From Pelomonas paludis (lineage in GTDB: Bacteria; Pseudomonadota; Gammaproteobacteria; Burkholderiales; Burkholderiaceae_C), in contig NZ_JBDPZD010000003.1 of NCBI RefSeq assembly GCF_039872745.1, positions 310,001 to 374,000 of the forward strand: a stretch of 64,000 nucleotides of DNA, in the 5' to 3' direction. This document shows positions 1 through 8,534 of the stretch, piece after piece. Under the pieces are notes generated by a model. That model made no database searches. It worked only from the letters and a program-made list of their open reading frames with translations, and had not been told where the DNA came from. Numbering within the stretch: position 1 is the first letter of the stretch; every line of letters begins with the position of its first letter. Made by a program: the position numbers and the translations under genes.

Positions 1-1156
1 TCTTCTCGTTCAGGGCGGCCACGCAGATGCGGCCCGAGTCCACGCCATAGACGCCGAAGTCATTGCGCAGGCGCTGCATCTGGGCGGCGGTGAGGCCCGA
101 GTAGCTGAACATGCCCTTCTGGGCGGTGACGAAGCTCAGGTCGCGCGTGACGCCGGCAGCCTTGAGAGCCGCAACCAGCGCGCCGCGCATGGCCTTGATG
201 CGCTCGCGCATGCCGGCCAGCTCGCCTTCCCACATCGCGCGCAGCTCAGGCGTTGTCAGCACTTGGGCGACGACCTGGGCGCCGTGCGTCGGCGGGTTGG
301 AGTAGTTGGTGCGGACCATGATCTTGAGCTGCGAGAGCACGCGGGTGCATTCCTCGGCGCTTGTGCAGACCACGCTCAGCGCGCCGACGCGTTCGCCATA
401 GAGCGAGAAGCTCTTGGAGAAGCTGGTGGACACGAAGAAGGACAGGCCGGCGGCCAGGAACTGGCGCACGGCTTCGCCGTCTTCCTGGATGCCGAAGCCG
501 AAGCCCTGGTAGGCCATGTCGAGGAAGGGCACCAGGCCCTTGGCCTTGCAGACGGCGACGACCTCGCCCCACTGGGCGTCGGTCAGGTCATAGCCGGTCG
601 GGTTGTGGCAGCAGGCGTGCAGCACGACCACGGTGCCGGCGGGTGCCGCATTCAATGCCGCCAGCATGCCGGCCACGTTGATGCCGCCCACGGCAGCGTC
701 GTAGTAGGGGTAGGTTTCGACGGTGAAGCCGGCCTGCGTGAACAGGGCGCGGTGGTTCTCCCAGCTCGGGTCGGAGATCAGCACCTTGGCATTGGGGCCG
801 AGGTGCTTGAGGAAGTCGGCGCCGATCTTGAGCGCGCCGGTGCCGCCGATGGCTTGCACGGTGGCAACGCGCTTCGCGGCCACAGCCTCGTGGTTGCCGA
901 ACACCAGGCCTTGCACGGCGGCGTCATAGGCGGCGATGCCGTCGATCGGCAGGTAGCCGCGCGGCTTGGGGGCGGCGGCCATGGCGGCCTCGGCGGCTTG
1001 CACGCACTTCAGCAGGGGCAGCTTGCCGTTCTCGTCGTAATAGACGCCGACGCCGAGGTTGACCTTGGTGGGGCGGGTGTCGGCATTGAACTGCTCGTTC
1101 AGACCCAGGATGGGGTCACGCGGAGCCAGGGTGACGGCGGAGAACAGGGCGGACAT
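1..1156 (-). CDS. tyrB: Aromatic amino-acid aminotransferase, 3' end outside window
   Basis: Class I PLP-dependent aminotransferase, probably transferring amino groups between aromatic amino acids (or aspartate) and 2-oxoglutarate in the cytoplasm. Reading the minus strand gives an N-terminus MSALFSAVTLAPRDPILGLN. It contains the PLP-lysine segment SFSKSFSLYGERVGALSV and, near the window edge, QKGMFSYSGL and SGRICVAALN, all typical of the TyrB/AspC fold. About 385 codons are present; the family is about 398 residues, so only the last dozen or so are missing. The start is chosen because AGGAAG lies just upstream. It is divergent from uvrB with 126 bp between. Substrate preference (tyrosine versus aspartate) is inferred from family resemblance. 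Confidence 0.93.
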   Translation of the reverse strand, partial: MSALFSAVTLAPRDPILGLNEQFNADTRPTKVNLGVGVYYDENGKLPLLKCVQAAEAAMAAAPKPRGYLPIDGIAAYDAAVQGLVFGNHEAVAAKRVATVQAIGGTGALKIGADFLKHLGPNAKVLISDPSWENHRALFTQAGFTVETYPYYDAAVGGINVAGMLAALNAAPAGTVVVLHACCHNPTGYDLTDAQWGEVVAVCKAKGLVPFLDMAYQGFGFGIQEDGEAVRQFLAAGLSFFVSTSFSKSFSLYGERVGALSVVCTSAEECTRVLSQLKIMVRTNYSNPPTHGAQVVAQVLTTPELRAMWEGELAGMRERIKAMRGALVAALKAAGVTRDLSFVTAQKGMFSYSGLTAAQMQRLRNDFGVYGVDSGRICVAALNEK

Positions 1157-1230
1157 GAAAAGCTTCCTGAAAAGACGTTGTCAGCAGGGAAGGGCGTGTG
1201 AGCGCCGGGGAGAAGAGGGTCTGCGCTAAC

Positions 1231-1246
1231 CTGTACGGTTGCGCAG
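1231..1246 (+). promoter_or_regulatory. Degenerate LexA-box-like sequence upstream of uvrB
   Basis: CTGTACGGTTGCGCAG matches CTGT-N8-ACAG except for one base in the right half-site (GCAG). It lies 36 bp before the uvrB start codon. The GC-rich centre is unlike strong LexA sites, such as the perfect one at 57328-57343 in this window. uvrB is SOS-controlled in many bacteria, which is the main reason to note it. This may be chance. Confidence 0.25.
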
Positions 1247-1282
1247 CGCAGCAATTTTGCCTGTGAACCTCGGGATTCCCCC

Positions 1283-3397
1283 ATGCAAGATGTCTCGAAC
1301 GCTCAACCCGCCCCTGGAGCCGACCCGGTTGCCAGTCAGGGTGAGTTCGTCACCTTCGAAGGCTCGCCCTTCCAGCTTTGGCAGCCTTTCCCTCCGGCCG
1401 GCGACCAGCCGACGGCCATCGGCCAGCTCGTTGAGGGCCTGAACGACGGCCTGAGCTTCCAGACTCTGCTGGGCGTCACGGGCTCGGGCAAGACCTTCAC
1501 CATGGCCAACGTGATCGCCCGCATGGGGCGGCCGGCCATCGTCTTTGCCCACAACAAGACCCTGGCCGCGCAGCTCTACAGCGAGATGCGCGAGTTCTTC
1601 CCCAAGAACGCGGTCGAGTACTTCGTCAGCTACTACGACTACTACCAGCCCGAGGCCTATGTGCCGCAGCGCGACTTGTTCATCGAGAAGGACAGCGCGA
1701 TCAACGAGCACATCGAGCAGCTGCGGCTCTCCTGCACCAAGAGCCTGCTGGAGCGACGCGATGTGGTGATCGTGGCCTCGGTGTCAGCCATCTACGGCAT
1801 CGGCAACCCCAGCGACTACCACCAGATGGTGATGACGCTGCGCGTGGGCGACAAGATGGGCCAGCGTGATGCCATCGCCCAACTGGTGCGCATGCAGTAC
1901 ACGCGCAACGAGATCGAGTTCTCGCGCGGGCACTTCCGCGTGCGTGGCGACACCATCGACGTCTTCCCGTCCGAGCACTCGGAGCTGGCACTGCGCATCG
2001 AGCTCTTCGACGACGAGGTCGAGACCCTGTCGCTATTTGATCCGCTCACCGGCCAGATCCGCCAGAAGATCCCGCGCTTCACCGTCTACCCCAGCAGCCA
2101 CTACGTGACCCCGCGCGAGCGCGTGGTGGCGGCCATCGAGACCATCAAGGCCGAACTGCGCGAGCGCGTGGGCTTCTTCGTCAAGGAGGGCAAGCTGGTC
2201 GAGGCGCAGCGCATCGAGCAGCGTACTCGCTTCGACCTGGAGATGCTCCAGGAGGTGGGCCACTGCAAGGGCATCGAGAACTACACACGGCATCTGTCCC
2301 AGGCCCAGCCGGGCGACCCGCCGCCGACCCTGGTGGACTACCTGCCGCCCGACGCGCTGATGTTCGTGGACGAGAGCCACGTCACGCTCGGCCAGTTTGG
2401 CGCCATGTACAACGGCGACAAGTCGCGCAAGACCACGCTGGTGGAGTACGGCTTCCGGCTGCCATCGGCGCTGGACAACCGGCCGCTGAAGTTCGAGGAG
2501 TTCGAGCGCAAGATGCGCCAGGCCATCTTTGTCTCGGCCACGCCATCGGACTACGAAAAGCGCAACGCCGGCCAGGTTGTCGAGCAGGTGGTGCGGCCCA
2601 CGGGCCTGGTGGACCCCATCGTCGAGGTGCGCCCCGCCACGCATCAGGTGGACGATGTGCTGCAGGAGATCCGTCTGCGCGTGGAGGCCGCCGAGCGCGT
2701 GCTCATCACCACGCTGACCAAGCGCATGGCCGAGCAGCTGACCGACTACCTGTCCGACAACGGCGTCAAGGTGCGCTACCTGCACTCCGACGTGGACACG
2801 GTGGAGCGTGTCGAGATCCTGCGCGACCTGCGGCTGGGGGCCTTTGACGTGCTGGTGGGCATCAACCTGCTGCGCGAGGGCTTGGACATCCCCGAGGTCT
2901 CGCTGGTCGCCATCCTCGATGCCGACAAGGAAGGCTTCCTGCGCAGCGAGCGCAGCCTGATCCAGACCATCGGCCGCGCCGCGCGCAACCTCAATGGCCG
3001 CGCCATCCTCTACGCCGATGTGGTGACCGACTCGATGCGCCGCGCCATCGGCGAGACCGAGCGCCGCCGTGCCAAGCAGATGGCTTTCAACGAAGCTCAC
3101 GGCATCACGCCGCGCGGCGTGCAAAAGCGCATCAAGGATCTGATCGAAGGCGTCTACGCCGAGAAGGCCGACGACCAGAAACTGCTGGCCGCCGCCCAGG
3201 TCGAGGAGCTGTCCGAGAAGGACTTGGCCAAGCGCATGTCCCAGCTCGAAAAGCAGATGCTGGAGCACGCCCGCAACCTGGAGTTCGAGCAAGCAGCCCG
3301 CCTGCGCGACCAGCTTGCGCAGTTGCGCGAACAGGCCTTTGGTGCCCGCGTGCCCGACCAGGTCGTACCCATCTCTGCCGCCCGCAAGGGGCGCTGA
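1283..3397 (+). CDS. uvrB: UvrABC system protein B
   Basis: Damage-recognition helicase of nucleotide excision repair. It is loaded by UvrA, verifies the lesion and recruits UvrC. The 704-residue product has Walker A GVTGSGKT at 64-71, the strand-separating beta-hairpin signature YYDYYQPEAYVP at 117-128 and the Walker B-type DESH at 363-366. A helicase C domain contains LREGLDIPEVSLV and QTIGRAARN. A C-terminal UVR motif (about 652-685, EKQMLEHARNLEFEQAARLR) binds UvrC. Length is slightly above the E. coli protein (673) because of an N-terminal extension of about 20 residues. No strong Shine-Dalgarno precedes the ATG. It stands alone, divergent from tyrB and upstream of the isc operon. Confidence 0.98.
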   Translation: MQDVSNAQPAPGADPVASQGEFVTFEGSPFQLWQPFPPAGDQPTAIGQLVEGLNDGLSFQTLLGVTGSGKTFTMANVIARMGRPAIVFAHNKTLAAQLYSEMREFFPKNAVEYFVSYYDYYQPEAYVPQRDLFIEKDSAINEHIEQLRLSCTKSLLERRDVVIVASVSAIYGIGNPSDYHQMVMTLRVGDKMGQRDAIAQLVRMQYTRNEIEFSRGHFRVRGDTIDVFPSEHSELALRIELFDDEVETLSLFDPLTGQIRQKIPRFTVYPSSHYVTPRERVVAAIETIKAELRERVGFFVKEGKLVEAQRIEQRTRFDLEMLQEVGHCKGIENYTRHLSQAQPGDPPPTLVDYLPPDALMFVDESHVTLGQFGAMYNGDKSRKTTLVEYGFRLPSALDNRPLKFEEFERKMRQAIFVSATPSDYEKRNAGQVVEQVVRPTGLVDPIVEVRPATHQVDDVLQEIRLRVEAAERVLITTLTKRMAEQLTDYLSDNGVKVRYLHSDVDTVERVEILRDLRLGAFDVLVGINLLREGLDIPEVSLVAILDADKEGFLRSERSLIQTIGRAARNLNGRAILYADVVTDSMRRAIGETERRRAKQMAFNEAHGITPRGVQKRIKDLIEGVYAEKADDQKLLAAAQVEELSEKDLAKRMSQLEKQMLEHARNLEFEQAARLRDQLAQLREQAFGARVPDQVVPISAARKGR

Positions 3398-3400
3398 GCC

Positions 3401-3430
3401 GCAAAACCCCTTGAAGGCCTGTGGGTTTGC
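3401..3430 (+). terminator. Possible weak terminator after uvrB
   Basis: GCAAAACCC and GGGTTTGC form an eight-pair stem with one bulged A around a loop of about 13 nt, immediately after the uvrB stop codon. There is no uridine run behind it, so termination is uncertain. Confidence 0.33.
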
Positions 3431-3452
3431 GTATGAGGGTGAATCCGGATCA

Positions 3453-3477
3453 GTAGCCGACTAAAATGATCGGAAAT
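3453..3477 (+). promoter_or_regulatory. IscR type-1 operator of the isc operon
   Basis: The left half TAGCCGACT and right half TCGGAAAT have the spacing of the published type-1 IscR motif (TASYYGACT, 8 nt, SGGRDAT). By eye only two central positions differ. A -10-like TAAAAT (3462-3467) lies inside the site, so the [2Fe-2S] form of IscR would block the promoter, the usual negative feedback on isc genes. It is about 75 bp upstream of the iscR start. Confidence 0.7.
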
Positions 3478-3553
3478 GATTTGGTCGGAATTGGCTCAGG
3501 GTTTGCCCCGGGCTGGCAACGACCTCGGTACGCCTCAGAACGAAGGAGTTCGC

Positions 3554-4087
3554 ATGCGTCTCACCACCAAAGGCCGTTTCGCCGTCACCGCCATGTTGGA
3601 CCTCGCCCTGCGCGAGCACAACGGCCCGGTGGCCCTGGCCGCCATCAGCCAGCGCCAGCAGATCTCGCTGTCCTACCTGGAGCAGCTCTTCGGCAAGTTG
3701 CGCCGCAACGAGCTGGTCGAGAGCACGCGCGGGCCGGGCGGTGGCTACTCGCTCGGTCGCAAGGCCGAGGACATCACGGTGGCCGACATCATTGCCGCCG
3801 TTGACGAAGCCGTGGACGCCACCGGCTGCGGTGGCAAGGACAACTGCATGGGCGACGACACCGGCCGCTGCATCACGCACGAGCTGTGGACCAACCTGAA
3901 CACCAAGATGTTCGAGTACCTGCAGTCCGTCAACTTGCGCAGCCTGGTGGACGACCAGCGCGCCAAGGGCATCGAGATCGAAGCCGCGCCCATCAAGCGC
4001 GCCATCTCCAGCCAGCCGGTGCTCAAGCCCATCCGCGTGACGGCCCCGAACAGCGTCTTCGCCCTGGGCGCAGCCACCACCAAGTGA
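3554..4087 (+). CDS. iscR: Fe-S cluster-sensing transcriptional regulator IscR
   Basis: Rrf2-family repressor that senses Fe-S status through its own [2Fe-2S] cluster and controls the isc operon. The 177-residue protein begins MRLTTKGRFAVTAMLDLAL, with a winged helix-turn-helix in the first about 60 residues. Putative cluster ligands are C92, C98, C106 and H109. The last two are shifted by two residues against E. coli (C104, H107) because the loop reads CMGDDTGRCITHELW. The start at 3554 follows AAGGAG at good spacing. An in-frame upstream extension to 3476 is rejected because it would run through the operator/leader. It is first gene of the operon, with an IscR-type site about 75 bp upstream. 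Confidence 0.96.
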   Translation: MRLTTKGRFAVTAMLDLALREHNGPVALAAISQRQQISLSYLEQLFGKLRRNELVESTRGPGGGYSLGRKAEDITVADIIAAVDEAVDATGCGGKDNCMGDDTGRCITHELWTNLNTKMFEYLQSVNLRSLVDDQRAKGIEIEAAPIKRAISSQPVLKPIRVTAPNSVFALGAATTK

Positions 4088-4135
4088 CTCGATAATCCGA
4101 GGTTGCCCTGAGAACAGGGGCGCCCCGTCTTCGCC

Positions 4136-5356
4136 ATGGACATGACCCCGCATTTCCCGATCTACCTGGACTACGGCGCCACCACGCCGTGCGACCCGCG
4201 CGTGGTCGACGCCATCATCCCCTGGCTGCGCGAGCACTTCGGCAACCCGGCGTCTCGCAGCCACGCCTGGGGCTGGGAGGCCGAAGAGGCCGTCGAGAAG
4301 GCGCGCGTGCAGGTGGCCGAGTTGATCGGTGCCGACCCGCGCGAGATCGTCTGGACCTCGGGTGCCACCGAGTCCAACAACCTCGCGCTCAAGGGCGCCG
4401 CCCACTTCTACCAGTCGCGCGGCAAGCACCTGATCACCGTCAAGACCGAGCACAAGGCCGTGCTCGACACCATGCGCGAGCTGGAGCGCCAGGGCTTCGA
4501 GGTGACCTACCTTGACGTGCTGGAGAACGGCCTGCTGGACTTCGAGGTCTTCAAGGCGGCACTGCGGCCCGACACCATCCTGGCCTCGGTCATGTACGTG
4601 AACAACGAGATCGGCGTGATCCAGGACGTCGAGGCGCTGGGCAAGCTCTGCCGCGAGCGCGGCGTGATCTTCCACGTCGATGCGGCGCAGGCCACCGGCA
4701 AGGTCGCCATCAACCTGGCCGAGCTGCCCATCGACCTGATGAGCCTGGCCTCGCACAAGACCTATGGCCCCAAGGGCATCGGCGCGCTCTACGTGCGCCG
4801 CAAGCCCCGCGTGCGCCTCGAAGCCCAGATGCACGGCGGCGGCCATGAGCGCGGCATGCGCTCGGGCACTTTGCCCGTGCACCAGATCGTCGGCATGGGC
4901 GAAGCCTTCCGCATCGCCCGCGAGGAGATGGCTACCGAGGGCGAGCGCATTCGCATGCTGCACCAGCGCCTCTTGAATGGCCTTTCCGGCATCGAGCAGA
5001 CCTTCATCAATGGCGACCTGGAACGCCGCGTCCCGCACAACCTGAACATCTCGTTCAACTATGTCGAGGGCGAGTCGCTGATCATGGGCGTCAAGGGTCT
5101 GGCGGTGTCGTCGGGTTCGGCCTGCACCTCGGCCAGCCTGGAGCCCAGCTATGTGCTGCGCGCCCTGGGCCGCAGCGACGAGTTGGCGCACTCCAGCCTG
5201 CGCATGACCATCGGGCGCTTCACGACCGAGGAAGAGATCGACTACGCCGTCAGCGTGCTCAAGGACCGCGTCGCCAAGCTGCGCGAGCTGTCGCCGCTGT
5301 GGGATATGTACAAGGATGGCATCGATCTATCGACCATCAAGTGGGCGGCACACTGA
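4136..5356 (+). CDS. iscS: Cysteine desulfurase IscS
   Basis: PLP enzyme that converts L-cysteine to alanine and carries the sulfur as a persulfide for IscU, tRNA thiolation and other acceptors. The 406-residue product has the N-terminal signature YLDYGATTPCDPRV, PLP lysine K208 in ASHKTYGPKG and the mobile-loop catalytic cysteine C330 in SSGSACTSASLEPS. It is nearly the same length as E. coli IscS (404). The start is MDMTPHF at 4136; the second ATG two codons later is possible since no strong Shine-Dalgarno decides. It lies 48 bp after iscR and 17 bp before iscU. Confidence 0.98.
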   Translation: MDMTPHFPIYLDYGATTPCDPRVVDAIIPWLREHFGNPASRSHAWGWEAEEAVEKARVQVAELIGADPREIVWTSGATESNNLALKGAAHFYQSRGKHLITVKTEHKAVLDTMRELERQGFEVTYLDVLENGLLDFEVFKAALRPDTILASVMYVNNEIGVIQDVEALGKLCRERGVIFHVDAAQATGKVAINLAELPIDLMSLASHKTYGPKGIGALYVRRKPRVRLEAQMHGGGHERGMRSGTLPVHQIVGMGEAFRIAREEMATEGERIRMLHQRLLNGLSGIEQTFINGDLERRVPHNLNISFNYVEGESLIMGVKGLAVSSGSACTSASLEPSYVLRALGRSDELAHSSLRMTIGRFTTEEEIDYAVSVLKDRVAKLRELSPLWDMYKDGIDLSTIKWAAH

Positions 5357-5373
5357 ATTCGAGGAGTTGAGTC

Positions 5374-5763
5374 ATGGCATACAGCGAAAAGGTCGTTGAC
5401 CACTACGAGAACCCCCGCAACGTCGGCAACTTCGACAAGGCGGACGAAGACGTCGGCACCGGCATGGTCGGCGCGCCGGCCTGCGGCGATGTGATGAAGC
5501 TGCAGATCAAGGTCAACCCGCTCACCGGCAAGATCGAGGACGCCAAGTTCAAGACCTATGGCTGCGGTTCGGCCATCGCCTCCAGCTCGCTCGTGACCGA
5601 GTGGGTCAAGGGCAAGAGCCTGGATGAGGCGCTGACGATCAAGAACACCCAGATCGCCGAAGAACTGGCGCTGCCCCCGGTCAAGATCCACTGCTCCATC
5701 CTGGCGGAAGACGCGATCAAGGCAGCCGTGGACGACTACCGCGCCAAGCACAAGGCAGATTGA
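5374..5763 (+). CDS. iscU: Fe-S cluster assembly scaffold IscU
   Basis: Scaffold on which [2Fe-2S] and [4Fe-4S] clusters are built with sulfur from IscS, then handed on with help of HscA/HscB. The 129-residue product has the three conserved cysteines C37 (GAPACGD), C64 (KTYGCGSAIASSS) and C107 (KIHCSILAEDA). The HscA recognition motif LPPVK lies at about 100-104. A GAGGAG ribosome binding site precedes the ATG. Only 4 bp separate it from iscA. Confidence 0.98.
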   Translation: MAYSEKVVDHYENPRNVGNFDKADEDVGTGMVGAPACGDVMKLQIKVNPLTGKIEDAKFKTYGCGSAIASSSLVTEWVKGKSLDEALTIKNTQIAEELALPPVKIHCSILAEDAIKAAVDDYRAKHKAD

Positions 5764-5767
5764 CGGC

Positions 5768-6091
5768 ATGCCTGTCACCATCACCGAAGCGGCTGCTCGC
5801 CACGTCAAGCGCTACATCGCCAAGCGCGGCAAGGGCGTGGGCGTGCGGCTAGGCGTCAAGACCACGGGCTGCTCGGGTCTTGCCTACAAGCTGGAGTACG
5901 CCGACGACGTGGCGCCCGAGGACGTCGTCTTCGAGGGCTACGAGGTCAAGGTGCTGATCGATCCCAAGAGCCTGCCCTACCTGGATGGCACCGAGCTGGA
6001 CTTCGTCCGCGAGGGCTTGAACGAAGGCTTCAAATTCCGCAATCCGCGTGAGAAGGACCGCTGCGGCTGCGGTGAGTCTTTCCGTGTTTGA
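5768..6091 (+). CDS. iscA: A-type Fe-S carrier protein IscA
   Basis: A-type carrier that accepts iron or clusters and delivers them to apo-proteins, especially [4Fe-4S] enzymes. The 107-residue product keeps the three ligand cysteines: C35 in KTTGCSGLAYKLEY and the C-terminal C99/C101 in RCGCGESF. Length matches the family. A terminator-like hairpin follows 21 bp after the stop codon and separates it from the chaperone half of the operon. Confidence 0.97.
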   Translation: MPVTITEAAARHVKRYIAKRGKGVGVRLGVKTTGCSGLAYKLEYADDVAPEDVVFEGYEVKVLIDPKSLPYLDGTELDFVREGLNEGFKFRNPREKDRCGCGESFRV

Positions 6092-6112
6092 CCGCCTGAA
6101 CCCCTCTCGTTG

Positions 6113-6136
6113 AGCGCGGCACTTGCCGCGCTTTTT
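6113..6136 (+). terminator. Intrinsic terminator-like hairpin inside the isc operon (iscA/hscB)
   Basis: AGCGCGGC, loop ACTT, GCCGCGCT followed by TTTT gives an eight-pair GC-rich stem, a four-base loop and a uridine run, the textbook layout. It stands in the 62-bp gap between iscA and hscB. It probably reduces, rather than abolishes, transcription into hscB-hscA-fdx, since no obvious new promoter is visible. Confidence 0.75.
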
Positions 6137-6153
6137 GCTTCCCACCCTGCGCC

Positions 6154-6675
6154 ATGCGTCTGGACGACAACGACTTCCACCTGTTTGGCCTGCCCGAGCG
6201 CTTCGAGCAGTCCCGCGCCGACATCGACGCGCGCTGGAAGGCCTTGCAGTCCGAGGTGCACCCTGACCGCTTTGCCGCCCACGGCGCCGCCGCTCAGCGC
6301 CTGGCCATGCAATGGGCGGTGCGCGTGAACGAGGCACGCCAGCGCCTGCTGGACCCGCTGGCCCGCGCCGCCTACCTGTGCGAGCTGCGCGGCGCTGCCA
6401 TCGGCGCCGAGAGCAACACGCGCATGCCGGCCAGCTTCCTGATGGAGCAGATGGAATGGCGCGAAGCCTTGGACGAGGCGAGTGATACCGCCGCCCTGGA
6501 GGCCGTGCTGGACCGCACGCTGGACCGCGAGGCCGCGATGGTGGCCGAGCTGCAGCGCCTGCTCGATGTAGCGAATGACGCCCCGGCGGCGGCCGAGCAG
6601 GTGAGGGCGCTGATGTTCATCCGCCGCTTCCGGGCCGATGCCGAGGCGCGTCTCGTGGCTCTTGAGAACGACTGA
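6154..6675 (+). CDS. hscB: Co-chaperone HscB (J-protein)
   Basis: J-domain partner that brings IscU to HscA and stimulates its ATPase during cluster transfer. The 173-residue product has the J-domain with HPD at 36-38 (EVHPDRFA) and the following helix RLAMQWAVRVNEAR. The C-terminal helical domain contacting IscU starts near NTRMPASFLMEQMEWREAL. Length matches the family. The start lacks a clear Shine-Dalgarno and lies 17 bp after the terminator-like hairpin, so expression may be low. Five bases separate it from hscA. Confidence 0.96.
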   Translation: MRLDDNDFHLFGLPERFEQSRADIDARWKALQSEVHPDRFAAHGAAAQRLAMQWAVRVNEARQRLLDPLARAAYLCELRGAAIGAESNTRMPASFLMEQMEWREALDEASDTAALEAVLDRTLDREAAMVAELQRLLDVANDAPAAAEQVRALMFIRRFRADAEARLVALEND

Positions 6676-6680
6676 TCCCC

Positions 6681-8531
6681 ATGGCCCTGCTGCAGATTTC
6701 CGAACCCGGCGCCTCGCCCGATCCGCACCAGCGGCGCATCGCAGTCGGCATCGACCTCGGGACCACCAACTCCCTGGTCGCCGCCGTGCGCCACGGCGTG
6801 GCCGAATGCCTGCCCGATGCGGCTGGCCAGGTCATCCTGCCCTCTGCCGTGCGCTACCTGGGCGACGGCCGGCGGCAGATCGGCGCCGAGGCCTTGGCAG
6901 CGCAGGCCGACGATCCCGAGCACACGTTGGTCTCGGTCAAGCGCTTCATGGGGCGCACGCTGGCCGACGTGGCCGATGCGGGCAAGCTGCCCTACCAATT
7001 CATCGACCGCCCCGGCATGCTGGCCATCGAAACCCGCGAGGGCGTGAAGAGCCCCGTCGAGGTCTCGGCCGAGATCCTGGCGACCTTGCGCTTCCGCGCC
7101 GAGGACAGTTTTGACGACGAGCTGTTCGGCGCCGTCATCACCGTGCCGGCCTACTTCGACGACGCCCAGCGCCAGGCGACCAAGGACGCCGCCGAGCTGG
7201 CCGGGCTCAAGGTGCTGCGCCTCATCAACGAGCCCACGGCGGCCGCCATCGCTTACGGCCTGGACAACGCCGCCGAGGGCCTCTATGCCGTCTATGACCT
7301 CGGCGGCGGCACCTTCGACATCTCCCTGCTGCGCCTGGCGCGCGGCGTGTTCGAAGTGGTGGCGACCGGGGGCGACGCAGCGCTTGGCGGAGACGACTTC
7401 GACCGGCTGCTGGCCGATTGGGCCTTGGCTCAGTCGGGCCTGGTGGCTTCGACCGCGCAGGACAAACGCCGCCTCCTGGTGGCGGCCCGCCGCGCCAAGG
7501 AGGCGCTGACCGATGCCGACGAGACCTGGCTGACGGCGGCACTCGAAGCCGGCGAGCTGCGCGTGCGGGTGGACCGTGCGGGCTTCGACGCCCTGGTGGC
7601 GCCGCTGGTGGCGCGCACGCTCTCCAGCGTCAAGCGCGTGCTGCGCGATGCCAAGCTGCGGCCGGCCGATGTGCAAGGCTGCGTGATGGTGGGCGGCTCG
7701 ACGCGCATGCCCTGTGTGCGCGCCGCCGTCAGCCAGCTCTTCGGCCGAGAGGTGCTCACCAATCTCAATCCCGACGAGGTCGTGGCGCTGGGCGCCGCCA
7801 TCCAGGCCAACCAACTGGCCGGCAACGCCGCCAATGGCGAGATCCTGCTGCTCGACGTCATCCCGCTCTCGCTGGGGCTGGAGACCATGGGCGGCCTGGT
7901 GGAGCGCATCATCGAGCGCAATGCCACCATCCCCGTGGCCAAGGCGCAGGACTTCACCACCTTCAAGGACGGCCAGACCGCGCTGGCGCTGCACGTCGTC
8001 CAGGGCGAGCGCGAGCTGGTGTCGGAGTGCCGGTCCCTCGCGCGCTTCGAGCTGCGTGGCATCCCGCCCATGGCGGCCGGCGCGGCGCGCATCCGCGTCA
8101 CCTTCCAGGTCGATGCCGACGGCCTGCTCAGCGTGTCGGCCCAGGAGATGATTTCCGGCGTGCAGGCGGCTATCGCCGTCAAGCCCAGCTATGGGCTGGC
8201 CGATGATCAGATCGCCGCCATGCTGCAAGACGGCTTTGCCAGTGCCGAGCGCGACATGGACGCCCGCAAGCTGCGCGAGGCGCGGGTCGAGGCCGAGCGC
8301 ATGGTGCTGGCCACGCGCAGCGCGCTGGCCGCCGATGGCGACCTGCTGCCCGAGCCTGAGCGCGCGCAACTGGAGCAGCAGCTCTCCGCCCTGGCCGCCA
8401 TGACCGATGATGCTGATCGCATCGAGGCCGCCACCAAGGCGCTCGCCGAAGCCACCGAAGGCTTTGCCGCCGAGCGCATGAACCGCAGCATTGCCCGCGC
8501 ACTGGCGGGCCGCGATTTGAATTCCCTCTGA
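6681..8531 (+). CDS. hscA: Fe-S assembly Hsp70 chaperone HscA
   Basis: Specialised Hsp70 that binds the LPPVK motif of IscU and drives cluster release with ATP. The 616-residue product begins with a short variable segment, then VGIDLGTTNSLVAAV (ATPase phosphate loop 1), with VPAYFDDAQRQATKDAA, NEPTAAAIAYGLD and DLGGGTFDISLL further on. The substrate-binding beta domain starts near LLLDVIPLSLGLETMGG and a helical lid follows. HscA-type rather than DnaK because it lacks the long acidic C-terminal tail and sits between hscB and fdx. Confidence 0.97.
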   Translation: MALLQISEPGASPDPHQRRIAVGIDLGTTNSLVAAVRHGVAECLPDAAGQVILPSAVRYLGDGRRQIGAEALAAQADDPEHTLVSVKRFMGRTLADVADAGKLPYQFIDRPGMLAIETREGVKSPVEVSAEILATLRFRAEDSFDDELFGAVITVPAYFDDAQRQATKDAAELAGLKVLRLINEPTAAAIAYGLDNAAEGLYAVYDLGGGTFDISLLRLARGVFEVVATGGDAALGGDDFDRLLADWALAQSGLVASTAQDKRRLLVAARRAKEALTDADETWLTAALEAGELRVRVDRAGFDALVAPLVARTLSSVKRVLRDAKLRPADVQGCVMVGGSTRMPCVRAAVSQLFGREVLTNLNPDEVVALGAAIQANQLAGNAANGEILLLDVIPLSLGLETMGGLVERIIERNATIPVAKAQDFTTFKDGQTALALHVVQGERELVSECRSLARFELRGIPPMAAGAARIRVTFQVDADGLLSVSAQEMISGVQAAIAVKPSYGLADDQIAAMLQDGFASAERDMDARKLREARVEAERMVLATRSALAADGDLLPEPERAQLEQQLSALAAMTDDADRIEAATKALAEATEGFAAERMNRSIARALAGRDLNSL

Positions 8532-8534
8532 ACC

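Noticed and set aside
3476..3553. N-terminal extension of IscR by 26 residues
   Set aside because: It would translate the operator/leader; the internal ATG has AAGGAG and matches the family start.
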